Assembly: GCF_020819595.1 (NCBI RefSeq)
Contig: NZ_JAJHNP010000019.1
Location: 124,001-188,000, forward strand
Source of the DNA: Streptomyces barringtoniae
Lineage (GTDB): Bacteria; Actinomycetota; Actinomycetes; Streptomycetales; Streptomycetaceae
Length of the DNA stretch: 64,000 nucleotides
Direction: 5' to 3'
Numbering within the stretch: position 1 is the first letter of the stretch; each line of letters opens with the position of its first letter. Below, one piece after another: positions 30,465 through 38,448 of this stretch. Both the position numbers and the translations under genes were made by a program. The notes under the pieces are model-generated. The model saw nothing but the letters and a program-made list of their open reading frames with translations, was not told the DNA's origin and did not search any database.

Positions 30465-33077
30465 TCACGGCTCCGTCGGTGCGGAGCCGCGTGTGCGGGC
30501 CGCCGGTGGCGGCGGAAGGAAGGGCAGGTGTGCGGTGCCGGCGCCGTCGCGGGCCGCGGCGAGCGCCAGCAGGCAGCCTGCCGTACCGGTGGCGAGGTCC
30601 ATGGAGAGCCGCATCATCTGGTGCCCCGGGAAGGCCAGTTGGCCCTGGTAGTCCATCGCGAACCAGCCCAGCCCCGCGATCTGCTGCTCCAGCCGGTCAC
30701 GACCGGCTCCCGGTGCGGTGCTGCGGGCGAGGTGCAGGATCATTCCGGCGCGGCCCTGGAAGAGGCCGGGCTGGGCGTAGAAGCGGGAGGTGGCGGCGGT
30801 GAGGATGCCGGACCGGGCGCGCTCGAACTCCGCGCTGTCCGCGTGGGCCAGGAAGTCGTCGACGACCAGGCCGATGCCCGCGCTGCCGTCGCCGAGGTAG
30901 GGCAGCGTCCGCCAGCCCTCGTCCACCTCCAGGCCGCCGCCCGCCTCCTGGGTCACACAGCAGTCCAGGTCGCGGCGCAGCGCCTCGCCCGCCGCGCTCA
31001 GGCAACCCTCCTCGCCGGTCTCCTCGTACCGCCTGAGGAGGAACAGCGCGGGTCCGCTCGCGCCGCGCAGCAGCCCGGCGCGCCGGCGCGGGCCGTCCGG
31101 GACCGGTTCGGCGAGTCGTCGTACGAGAATGTCGGCGGCCTCTGCGGCGTGTTGCCGCAGGGCCGGCTCGCCCGTCGTGTCGGCGAGGCGGCCGAGGACC
31201 AGGCCGAGCCCGGCGAGTCCGCCGTGCAGGTCGGAGGCGAGGCTGCGCCAGTTCTCCCGCAGGATGCCGTCCAGCAGGTCCAACGCCCGCTGCCGGTGGC
31301 CGAGTCGGTCGAGGACGAGGGCGACGCCCGCGAGGCCGTCGTACAGGCCGAGCGGGGTGCCGGGCGGTGGCGGGGCCGTGTGGTCCAGCAGCCAGCGCTC
31401 GCCCTCGTCGTACCGGCCGGCCCCGGATGCCTGCAGCGCGTACAGCACCCCGGCCGCGCCGTGCGCGAGGCCGAGGCCGCCGCCGTCCGCGAACTGGGCG
31501 ATGTCACCGGGGAAGAGCCGGTCGTCGCGTTCCGGGGTGGCGGAGGCGAGGATCGCCTTCACCATCGAGTCCCGGCTGTAGGGCCAGTCGCCGGGCACCA
31601 CCGGCGGGGCCGGCCGGGTGCGCCGTCCGCCCGCCGGATCCCGGGTGATCTCCGCGACCGCCTCGTCCAGGAAGGCGCGCGGCACGTTGGGGAACTGCTC
31701 GGCGATCACCTCCGCGAGATGCGCCGCCTTGCCGCGGTCCACCACGAACAGCGTGGTCACCGGCAGGAACAGGGCGAGCCGCAGACAGGCCAGCGCATAG
31801 CGGTCGACGTCCGTGCCGCGGCGGTCCGGCGGGGCGAAGAAGCCGGGGTGGGCGACGGTCTGCCGGGCGTTCTCCTCGGCGGGGGCGGCGGCCTCGAAGT
31901 CGATGAGATACACCGACCGTTCGTCCTCGGACACCATGATGTTGAAGACGTGCAGGTCGTTGAAGGCCAGCCCGCGCGCGTGCACCGCTGCCACCGCCCG
32001 CTCCACCGCCGCGTTGATCCGCAGCGCCCACGCCGTGTACGCGGCGATGGCGGCCGGGTCGGGGTCGGGAGTGAGCAGCGGATGCCGCTCGGCGAAGAAG
32101 GAGTTGAGCGGGCGGCCCGCCAGGTGGTCCATGACGAGGAACCGGTGCTCGCCGAGCGTGAACCAGTCCCGCACCTCGGGTACCACACCGGTCCCGGCGA
32201 CCCGTTCCAGCGCCGCCCTCTCCCGCTCCAGCCGGGCCACCGCGTCCGCTCCGTCGGCGGCGAGCCCCGCGTGCGGCCGGGCCTCCTTCAGCACCACCCG
32301 GCGCCCGTCCCGCGTGTCGGTGCCTGCGTACACCCCGCCGCCGTTGGAGAAGTGCAGCGCCTTGTCGATGCGGTACGGCAGCTCGCCGACCGTCGTGGTG
32401 TTGCGGGCGTCGAGATGCGGCCGCAGGAACTCCGGCAGGCCCACCCACTCGGGCACCTGGAAGGACGGCGCCCGCCGGTCCGGCACGAGACGGCCGGCGC
32501 CGTCGGCCACCGCCGGGACCAGCGAGCCGCGCTCGTCGACGACGTAGCGGCGGGCGAAGGCGCCGTAGCGGACGTAGAGCGGACCGTCGTACCAGCGCAG
32601 GTCGGTGAGGATGTACGGCCCCTCGAAACCCTCCAGCAGCGCGCCCAGTTCCCGCAGACTCCGGTGCAGCTGCTCCTCGTCAGCGGGATATACGGTGACG
32701 AACTTGCCGCTGGTGTCGCGGCCCGCGTACTTGGCGTTGCGCAGGTGCAGCAGGTGCGGACCCGGCACGAACTTGAACGGGATGCGGCGCGGCACGCAGT
32801 AGTCCCACACGATCTCCGCGATCCGTTCCGCGTTCGCGGCCGTCGCCGAGGAATGGATCTTCCAGCCCTGCGCCGGCGACGGCAGCGGTGCGCCGTCCGA
32901 GCCGACCGGGGTCAGCGTCAGCCAGTCGCCGGAGCGCGCCGCGTGCCAGCCCTCCGGGACGGTGCGACGCGCCGTCGCGAACAGCGGCGCCGGCTCACCG
33001 GCCGCCCCCGCGAGCCGGTCGGGCGTGTCGTAGAAGTGTCCGTCGGCGAGCGCGTACACCTCGTACCGCTTGTCCAT
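30465..33077 (-). CDS. ramC: RamC-like class III lanthipeptide synthetase (LanKC)
   Basis: The 870-residue enzyme has three parts: an N-terminal lyase region (about 1-235), a Ser/Thr-kinase-like domain (about 240-470) and a LanC-like cyclase (about 500-860). The kinase part shows NGGGVYAG, VVLKEARPH and catalytic loop GLAFNDLHVFNIMVS, with DFE in place of DFG. The cyclase lacks the Cys-Cys-His zinc site of classical LanC, as usual for class III. It phosphorylates Ser/Thr of RamS, eliminates phosphate and cyclises. It is transcribed just upstream of ramS, with 36 bp between them. ATG 33077 has GGAGG very close upstream. Confidence 0.95.
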   Translation of the reverse strand: MDKRYEVYALADGHFYDTPDRLAGAAGEPAPLFATARRTVPEGWHAARSGDWLTLTPVGSDGAPLPSPAQGWKIHSSATAANAERIAEIVWDYCVPRRIPFKFVPGPHLLHLRNAKYAGRDTSGKFVTVYPADEEQLHRSLRELGALLEGFEGPYILTDLRWYDGPLYVRYGAFARRYVVDERGSLVPAVADGAGRLVPDRRAPSFQVPEWVGLPEFLRPHLDARNTTTVGELPYRIDKALHFSNGGGVYAGTDTRDGRRVVLKEARPHAGLAADGADAVARLERERAALERVAGTGVVPEVRDWFTLGEHRFLVMDHLAGRPLNSFFAERHPLLTPDPDPAAIAAYTAWALRINAAVERAVAAVHARGLAFNDLHVFNIMVSEDERSVYLIDFEAAAPAEENARQTVAHPGFFAPPDRRGTDVDRYALACLRLALFLPVTTLFVVDRGKAAHLAEVIAEQFPNVPRAFLDEAVAEITRDPAGGRRTRPAPPVVPGDWPYSRDSMVKAILASATPERDDRLFPGDIAQFADGGGLGLAHGAAGVLYALQASGAGRYDEGERWLLDHTAPPPPGTPLGLYDGLAGVALVLDRLGHRQRALDLLDGILRENWRSLASDLHGGLAGLGLVLGRLADTTGEPALRQHAAEAADILVRRLAEPVPDGPRRRAGLLRGASGPALFLLRRYEETGEEGCLSAAGEALRRDLDCCVTQEAGGGLEVDEGWRTLPYLGDGSAGIGLVVDDFLAHADSAEFERARSGILTAATSRFYAQPGLFQGRAGMILHLARSTAPGAGRDRLEQQIAGLGWFAMDYQGQLAFPGHQMMRLSMDLATGTAGCLLALAAARDGAGTAHLPFLPPPPAARTRGSAPTEP

Positions 33078-33275
33078 GCGCCTCCGTCCCTCGTCCTGTG
33101 GCCGCCAGACGACACTCGCAGGAGCCGGACGGTCGCGGACAGTCACAGCTGTCACGAGGTCACCGTGCGGAACGCACGGGTCAAGATGTGTTCGGCGAAC
33201 TTTCGAGCGAACCGGGCCCCGCCCTTGCGCCCCGACCTTTCACAGGGGCTGCGCGGGAGCCTCACACGCGCTGTA

Positions 33276-35735
33276 ATGGCGAACGTGGTGAGGAGCGAGG
33301 GCGCTGCGGTCAGCAGAACGAGAACGGAGCGTGCCGAAGCCGCCCTGGACACGCTCACCGCGGCGCCCGCCACGCCCGACCGCCTCCGCCGGGTCCTCGA
33401 ACAGGCGCTGGTGTTCGCCGCGGCCGCCTTCGCGGGGGTCTACACGCCCGGTGACGATCCGGCCCAGCTGCGCCTCGCCGAGTCGGCGGGTCTGCCGCGC
33501 ACCCTGTACGGGCTCCGCGACGGCTATCCGGCCGCCGGCGGTTCCCCGGTCGCCGAGGCCCATCGCAGCGGACACGCGCTCTGGCTCGGGCCCGAGCAGC
33601 TCGCCGGCTGGTCCGAGGCGAGGCGCACCCCGTCCCCGGACTTCTCCATGGCCGTCCTGCCGCTCGGCCCGGCGGGCGGCGGCTGTCTGCTGGCGATCAG
33701 CGAGCACCCCGGCGGCTTCGGCACCGACGACCGGACCTGCCTGGAGCTGGTCGCCCGCGCCATCGCCGTACCCCGCCCGCACGCGCCCCCCGGTGACGCC
33801 GGCGAGCTTGCGCCCAACGCCTTCAGCCTGGCCATGGACAGCGGCCGGGTCGAGGTCGGCGACGAGATCCTGCGGCTGTTCGGACTCGCCCGGGACGCCT
33901 TCGACGGCCGGGTCGAGACCCTGCTGGCGCTCACCGTGCCCGAGGACCTGCCCGCGCTGATGTCCGTGGTCGAGGCCGACCACATGTCCATCGGCGACCG
34001 CGAGCTGGAGTTCCGCATCCTGCAGCCCTCCGGCCCGCCCAAGTGGCTGCGGCTGCGCGGCCGGCTGCTGCCCGGCGACGAGGGCCGCTCCGCCCGGCTC
34101 GTCGGCACCGTCGCCGACGCCTCCACCCTGCGCTCCGATGTCACCGACGTGGCCCGGGTGCAGCGCCTGGCCGCCTCCCTCGCCACCGCCACCACCGTCA
34201 AGGACGTCGGCGACGCCGTCGTCGCCGCCCTGCGCGGGCCGCTGCGGGCCGACCGGATCGCGCTCGCCGAACTGGAGAACGACCGGCTCGTCGTCACCGT
34301 CCTCGACCCGCCCGAACCCGAGGCCTGGCCCGAGGTGTGGCGCAGCGAATGGCGCACCGAGTGGCCCGACGCACCGGTGCGCGCCATGCCCACCCTGGCC
34401 GCCGCGCTGCGCGAGGGCCGCTCCCGGATCTGGCCCGCCGGCAGTCCGCTCGAACCCGCCCTCGCCGAGGTCGGCCCCGGGGGACTCGCGGTGCTGCCCC
34501 TGCCCGCCGGCGGCCGCATGGCCGGTGCCTGCCTGATCGGCTGGGACCGGCCGCACCGCTTCAGCCCCGACGAACGGGCCCTGCTCACCGCCTGCGCGGG
34601 CCTCGCCGGGCAGGCGCTGCTGCGCGCCCACGCCTTCGACGCCGAGCACGAACTCGTCGGCATGCTCCAGCGCACCCTGCTGCCGCGCCGGCTGCCCCGG
34701 CTGCCCGGCGCGGTCGCGGTCGCCCGGTACCTGCCCACCACCGCCGGACTGGAGGTCGGCGGCGACTGGTACGACGTGATCCCGCTGGCGGACAACCACG
34801 TCGCCCTCGTCATCGGGGACGTCCAGGGCCACAACGCGGGCGCCGCCACCCTGATGGGCCAGATGCGCACGGCGCTGCGTGCCTACGCCGCCGAGGGACA
34901 CACGCCCGACGTGGTCGTCTCGCTCGCCAACCGGCTCCTCCTGGACATGGAGACCGACCTCTTCGCCACCTGTGCCTACGTCGACGTCGACGTGGAGGAG
35001 GGCACCGGGTGGTGCGTGCGCGCCGGTCACCTCCAGCCCGTACTGCGCCACCCGGACGGCACCGCCGACATCCTCCGGGCCGAGGGCGGGCCCCCGCTCG
35101 GCGTGCTCGGTCAGGCCGACTTCCCGATGACCCCGCTGCGGCTGCTGCCCGGCACGGTCATCGCGCTGACCACCGACGGCCTGGTGGAGTCGCCGGGCGC
35201 CGACATCGACGCCGGCATGGACCGGCTCGCCGCCCAGCTGGCCGCAGCCGACCCCACCCACCTCGGCCTGGTCGCCGACGCCCTGCTCACCGGCGCCCAC
35301 CGCGGCGACGACGTCGCCCTGCTGCTGATGCGCTACGACGGCATGGCCGTACGCCCGCTGCGGGAGAGCTGGACGGTGTGGCGGGTGCCGGAGGCGGTCC
35401 GGCACGCCCGCCGTTTCACCCGGCGCACCCTGCGGGTGTGGGGCGTCTCGCAGGACACCCTGGACGCGGCCCTGCTGGTGGTCTCCGAACTCGTCACCAA
35501 CGCGCTCGTGCACACCGACGGCCAGGTCCGTCTCGACCTCAGCCTGGTCAACCACCGCCTGCGGCTCGCCGTCGCCGACGCCTCGCCGCGCAGCCCCGTC
35601 AAGCCCACCAGCATCGGCTGGGAGGCCACCGGCGGCCGCGGCATCCTCCTGGTGGAGGCGGTGTCGGTGGCCTGGGGCACGGTCCCGGTCAGCGGCGGCA
35701 AACAGGTATGGGCGGACCTCGTCCCCGGCGGCTGA
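33276..35735 (+). CDS. Multidomain SpoIIE phosphatase: GAF, PAS, GAF, PP2C and HATPase
   Basis: The 819-residue protein has a GAF-like N-terminus, a PAS-like region around 165-275, a second GAF, a PP2C/SpoIIE domain (VGGDWYD near 496, IGDVQGHN, GDDVALLLM) and a C-terminal anti-sigma-type HATPase with ELVTNALVHTDGQVRL and GGRGILLVEAVS. It can in principle act both as phosphatase on an anti-anti-sigma factor and as a kinase/anti-sigma protein. It is divergent from ramC with 198 bp between them. The start at ATG 33276 lacks an obvious Shine-Dalgarno. Its stop region begins the tandem repeat array that follows. Confidence 0.88.
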   Translation: MANVVRSEGAAVSRTRTERAEAALDTLTAAPATPDRLRRVLEQALVFAAAAFAGVYTPGDDPAQLRLAESAGLPRTLYGLRDGYPAAGGSPVAEAHRSGHALWLGPEQLAGWSEARRTPSPDFSMAVLPLGPAGGGCLLAISEHPGGFGTDDRTCLELVARAIAVPRPHAPPGDAGELAPNAFSLAMDSGRVEVGDEILRLFGLARDAFDGRVETLLALTVPEDLPALMSVVEADHMSIGDRELEFRILQPSGPPKWLRLRGRLLPGDEGRSARLVGTVADASTLRSDVTDVARVQRLAASLATATTVKDVGDAVVAALRGPLRADRIALAELENDRLVVTVLDPPEPEAWPEVWRSEWRTEWPDAPVRAMPTLAAALREGRSRIWPAGSPLEPALAEVGPGGLAVLPLPAGGRMAGACLIGWDRPHRFSPDERALLTACAGLAGQALLRAHAFDAEHELVGMLQRTLLPRRLPRLPGAVAVARYLPTTAGLEVGGDWYDVIPLADNHVALVIGDVQGHNAGAATLMGQMRTALRAYAAEGHTPDVVVSLANRLLLDMETDLFATCAYVDVDVEEGTGWCVRAGHLQPVLRHPDGTADILRAEGGPPLGVLGQADFPMTPLRLLPGTVIALTTDGLVESPGADIDAGMDRLAAQLAAADPTHLGLVADALLTGAHRGDDVALLLMRYDGMAVRPLRESWTVWRVPEAVRHARRFTRRTLRVWGVSQDTLDAALLVVSELVTNALVHTDGQVRLDLSLVNHRLRLAVADASPRSPVKPTSIGWEATGGRGILLVEAVSVAWGTVPVSGGKQVWADLVPGG

Positions 35736-36060
35736 CGGCCTGGACCGGCCCGGCGTGCGACGCCCGATGACGCCAGGACCGGCTCCCGCCTGCGGCGCCT
35801 GACGGCCGGGGCCGGCCGTGCCTGTGGTGACTGATGGCCTGGGCCGGCCCCGTGTGAGGCGCCTGACGGCTTGGGCTGGCCGTGCCTGTGGCGCCTGACG
35901 ATGGGACCGCCCCTTGCGGTGGCTGACTGTCAGGACCAACCAGCCCCCGCGTGTGGTGGCTGATGGCCGGGGCCGGCCGTGCCTGTGGTGGCTGATGGCC
36001 GGGACCGACCACCGCCGCCTGCGGCGCCTGACGGCCGCAGCTGACCCCGCCTCCACCAGT
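35727..36060. repeat. Degenerate 29-37-bp tandem repeat array starting at the phosphatase stop codon
   Basis: About ten degenerate units with consensus GGTGGCTGATGGCC and GGGGCCGGCC run from the last codons of the phosphatase gene to about 36060. The first unit (GGCGGCTGACGGCC) contains the gene's TGA stop. The clearest adjacent copies are near 35950 and 35990. No gene is supported in the array. Confidence 0.75.
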
Positions 36061-36087
36061 TGACGCATCTCCGGCTCACCGCCCCCG

Positions 36088-36209
36088 GTCAGTGCCGTAC
36101 CCGCGGCCGGCATCCCCTGTCGGTGCCGTACCTGCGGCTCGCCGCCCGTCGGTGCCGTACCCGCGGCCGGCAGCCCCCGTCGGTGCCGTACCCGCGGCCG
36201 GCAGGCCCC
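36088..36209. repeat. Four-unit 29-31-bp tandem repeat
   Basis: GTCGGTGCCGTACC (or GTCAGTGCCGTACC) starts units at 36088, 36119, 36148 and 36179, spaced 31, 29 and 31 bp. Three of the four also share CGCGGCCGGCA. It is a separate array from the one immediately before it. Together they fill most of the 628-bp gap between 35736 and 36363. Confidence 0.85.
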
Positions 36210-36363
36210 GTCGCACCCCTGGCTCACCGCCCGCCAGTGCCGTGCGTGCCGCACTCTCAGCTCGCCGGTGTGCCCGGGGCTGACCGCCACACGGGTGCGT
36301 TTCGTGCAGGTCGGTGAGGCTTGGGGAGGCGCATCCGGGGAGGGGTGCCTAGGGTCGATTGGT

Positions 36364-36639
36364 GTGGCACACACCTTCGACGAACTCGTGCAGAAGCAGC
36401 GCGCGGCCGACGCGGCCCACGCCACGGTCGAGGAACTGCGGGACGCCTACGGCCCGCCGGCCGAGCGGCGGATGACCGGCGCCCAGTCGGGCACGTACGA
36501 GACCGCCCTGCGTGCCTGGCGTGACCTGGCCCGGGACGTCCAGACCGCGCTGAGCGAGTTCGCGAGGGAGACGGGCCGGCCACGGCCCGAGGTGGAGGCC
36601 GAGGTGGCCCGCGCGGCGGCGGAGTCCGAGGACGCATGA
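36364..36639 (+). CDS. Small hypothetical helical protein coupled to qcrB
   Basis: The 91-residue acidic protein (AHTFDELVQKQRAADAAHAT onward, with an Ala/Glu-rich C-terminus) is predicted mainly helical and soluble. I do not recognise a family. The GTG start at 36364 has AGGG about eight bases upstream. Its stop overlaps the qcrB ATG as ATGA, so the two are coupled, which suggests a link to the respiratory protein. Confidence 0.75.
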   Translation: MAHTFDELVQKQRAADAAHATVEELRDAYGPPAERRMTGAQSGTYETALRAWRDLARDVQTALSEFARETGRPRPEVEAEVARAAAESEDA

Positions 36640-38129
36640 ACCGTGCCGGCTGCCGCGCCGAGCGGCTCGTCGACGCAGCGGACTCCCGGCTGCCCGTCCT
36701 GGAGGGCGGGCCGCTGCTGCGCAAGGCGTTCCCCGACCACTGGTCCTTCCTGCTCGGCGAACTCGCCCTGTACAGCCTGCTGGTGCTGATCGTGACGGGG
36801 GTCTGGCTCACCCTGTTCTTCCAGCCGGAGATGCGCGAGGTCGTCTACGCGGGCTCCTATGTGCCGCTGCAGGGAGTGCGCATGTCGGCCGCCTTCGACT
36901 CCACCCTGTACATCAGCTTCGACGTGCGCGGCGGACTGCTGATGCGGCAGACCCACCACTGGGCCGCGCTGGTCTTCGTCGCCGCGATCGGCGCGCACCT
37001 GCTGCGGATCTTCTTCACCGGCGCCTTCCGCCGGCCGCGCGAGCTGAACTGGACGATCGGGGTGACCCTGTTCGCGGTCTCCCTCGCCGAGGGCTTCGCC
37101 GGCTACTCGCTCCCCGACGACCTGCTCTCCGGCACCGGACTGCGCATCGCGCAGGGCATCATGCTCTCGATCCCGGTCGTGGGGACGTACGTGGCGTTCT
37201 TCGTCTTCGGCGGGCAGTACCCGGGCCACGACATCATCACCCGCCTGTATCCGCTGCACATCCTGCTGCTGCCGGGCCTGCTCATCGCCCTGGTCGCCGT
37301 GCACCTGATCCTCGTCGTCCACCTCAAGCACACGCAGTGGCGCGGGCCGGGCCGCACGCAGGGCAACGCCGTCGGCAAGCCGTTCTTCCCGCAGTTCACC
37401 GGCTCCTCCGGTGGCCTGGCCGTCATCGTCGCGGGCGTCCTGGTGCTGCTGGCGGGCATCGCCCAGATCAACCCGGTCTGGAACTACGGCCCCTACCGCC
37501 CCGACCAGGTCTCCACCGCCTCCCAGCCCGACTGGTACGTCGGCTTCCTGGAGGGTGCGCTGCGGCTGGTCCCGGCGTGGGAGACGGACTTCGCCGGGCA
37601 CACTCTCATGTGGAACGTCCTCCTCCCGGCGGTCGTCCTGCCCGGCCTGCTGTTCGCCGTGCTGTACGCCTATCCGTTCGTCGAGCAGCGGCTGACGGGG
37701 GAGTGGTGGGCCGAGCGGCACCTGTGCGACCGGCCCCGCGAGCGGCCGGTGCGCACGGGCCTCGGCGTGGCGGGCACGGTCTGGTACGGCGTGCTGCTGC
37801 TGGCCGGCGGCAACGACGTCATCGCACAGACCTTCCACGTCTCCGTCAACGCCATCACCTGGGTGCTGCGCGTCGCCTTCGTCGTGGCCCCGGTCCTCGC
37901 CTTCCTGGTCGCCCGGTGGCTGTGCCGGGCCCTGACGGCGGCCGAGAACGAGCGGCTGGCCGAGGGCGTGCCCACGGGCGAGATCCGGCAGAGCGTCACC
38001 GGCGGTTACGAGACCGATCACGAGCCCGCGGAGACGTTCCGGCCCGGAGCCCCGCGCAGACCGCTCACCGGTGCGCGTACTGGAACACCATCCCGAACAC
38101 CCCGCGCGCCAGAACGCCCAGGCCGATGA
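36636..38129 (+). CDS. qcrB: Cytochrome bc complex cytochrome b subunit (QcrB-like paralogue)
   Basis: The 497-residue membrane protein has the cytochrome b fold with bis-His heme ligand candidates in RQTHHWAALV, IGAHLLRIFF, YPLHILLLPG and VAVHLILVVHL, and the quinol-site motif as PDWYVGFLEGALRL. In actinobacteria QcrB normally sits with qcrC and qcrA and passes electrons from menaquinol to cytochrome aa3. Here neither partner is present. The polar C-terminal tail (about residues 440-497) is partly antisense to ctaF, with a 65-bp convergent overlap. Confidence 0.92.
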   Translation: MNRAGCRAERLVDAADSRLPVLEGGPLLRKAFPDHWSFLLGELALYSLLVLIVTGVWLTLFFQPEMREVVYAGSYVPLQGVRMSAAFDSTLYISFDVRGGLLMRQTHHWAALVFVAAIGAHLLRIFFTGAFRRPRELNWTIGVTLFAVSLAEGFAGYSLPDDLLSGTGLRIAQGIMLSIPVVGTYVAFFVFGGQYPGHDIITRLYPLHILLLPGLLIALVAVHLILVVHLKHTQWRGPGRTQGNAVGKPFFPQFTGSSGGLAVIVAGVLVLLAGIAQINPVWNYGPYRPDQVSTASQPDWYVGFLEGALRLVPAWETDFAGHTLMWNVLLPAVVLPGLLFAVLYAYPFVEQRLTGEWWAERHLCDRPRERPVRTGLGVAGTVWYGVLLLAGGNDVIAQTFHVSVNAITWVLRVAFVVAPVLAFLVARWLCRALTAAENERLAEGVPTGEIRQSVTGGYETDHEPAETFRPGAPRRPLTGARTGTPSRTPRAPERPGR

Positions 38130-38448
38130 GGAACAGCCACAGTCCGTAGACCACGCCGGTCGCCGTCAGCGCGAAGCCCAGCGCGGTGACGATCGGCCAC
38201 AGGGACTCGTCGGGGAAGAAGGCCACCGGCCCGGTCCCGTCCGCCACTTCCGCCTCGGTGCGGTCCTGGGCCCGCGTCCCCCGGCGCCGGTACTGGATCA
38301 GGCAGAAGAACGCGACCAGTCCCGCCATCGCGCACGCGACGACCAGCGCGACCGTGCCCGTCTCGTCCTGCGACCAGATCCCGTACAGCGCCGCGGACCC
38401 GCCGAAGAACGCCGCGACCCCGCCGAACAGCATCGCCTCCGCCTTCAT
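38065..38448 (-). CDS. ctaF: Actinobacterial cytochrome c oxidase subunit IV (CtaF-like)
   Basis: The 127-residue protein has four hydrophobic segments and matches the small actinobacterial subunit IV of cytochrome aa3 oxidase, with FFPDESLWPIVTALGFALTATGVVYGLWL as the characteristic central part (two adjoining stretches). ATG 38448 overlaps the ctaD stop as ATGA, so the two are co-translated. It converges on and overlaps qcrB. Confidence 0.88.
   Translation of the reverse strand: MKAEAMLFGGVAAFFGGSAALYGIWSQDETGTVALVVACAMAGLVAFFCLIQYRRRGTRAQDRTEAEVADGTGPVAFFPDESLWPIVTALGFALTATGVVYGLWLFLIGLGVLARGVFGMVFQYAHR

Noticed and set aside
30063..33275. Upstream in-frame extension of the SpoIIE gene through ramC
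   Set aside because: The frame is antisense to ramS and ramC. The first plausible start next to recognisable protein sequence is ATG 33276.
35727..36209. CRISPR array
   Set aside because: Units are degenerate, contiguous and about 30 bp long with no spacers of constant length, and no cas genes are present.
33240..36425. A 1061-codon minus-strand frame across the SpoIIE gene and repeat array
   Set aside because: It is the antisense shadow of a gene with clear PP2C and HATPase motifs. Its composition is Gly/Val/Arg/Glu-biased without any domain.
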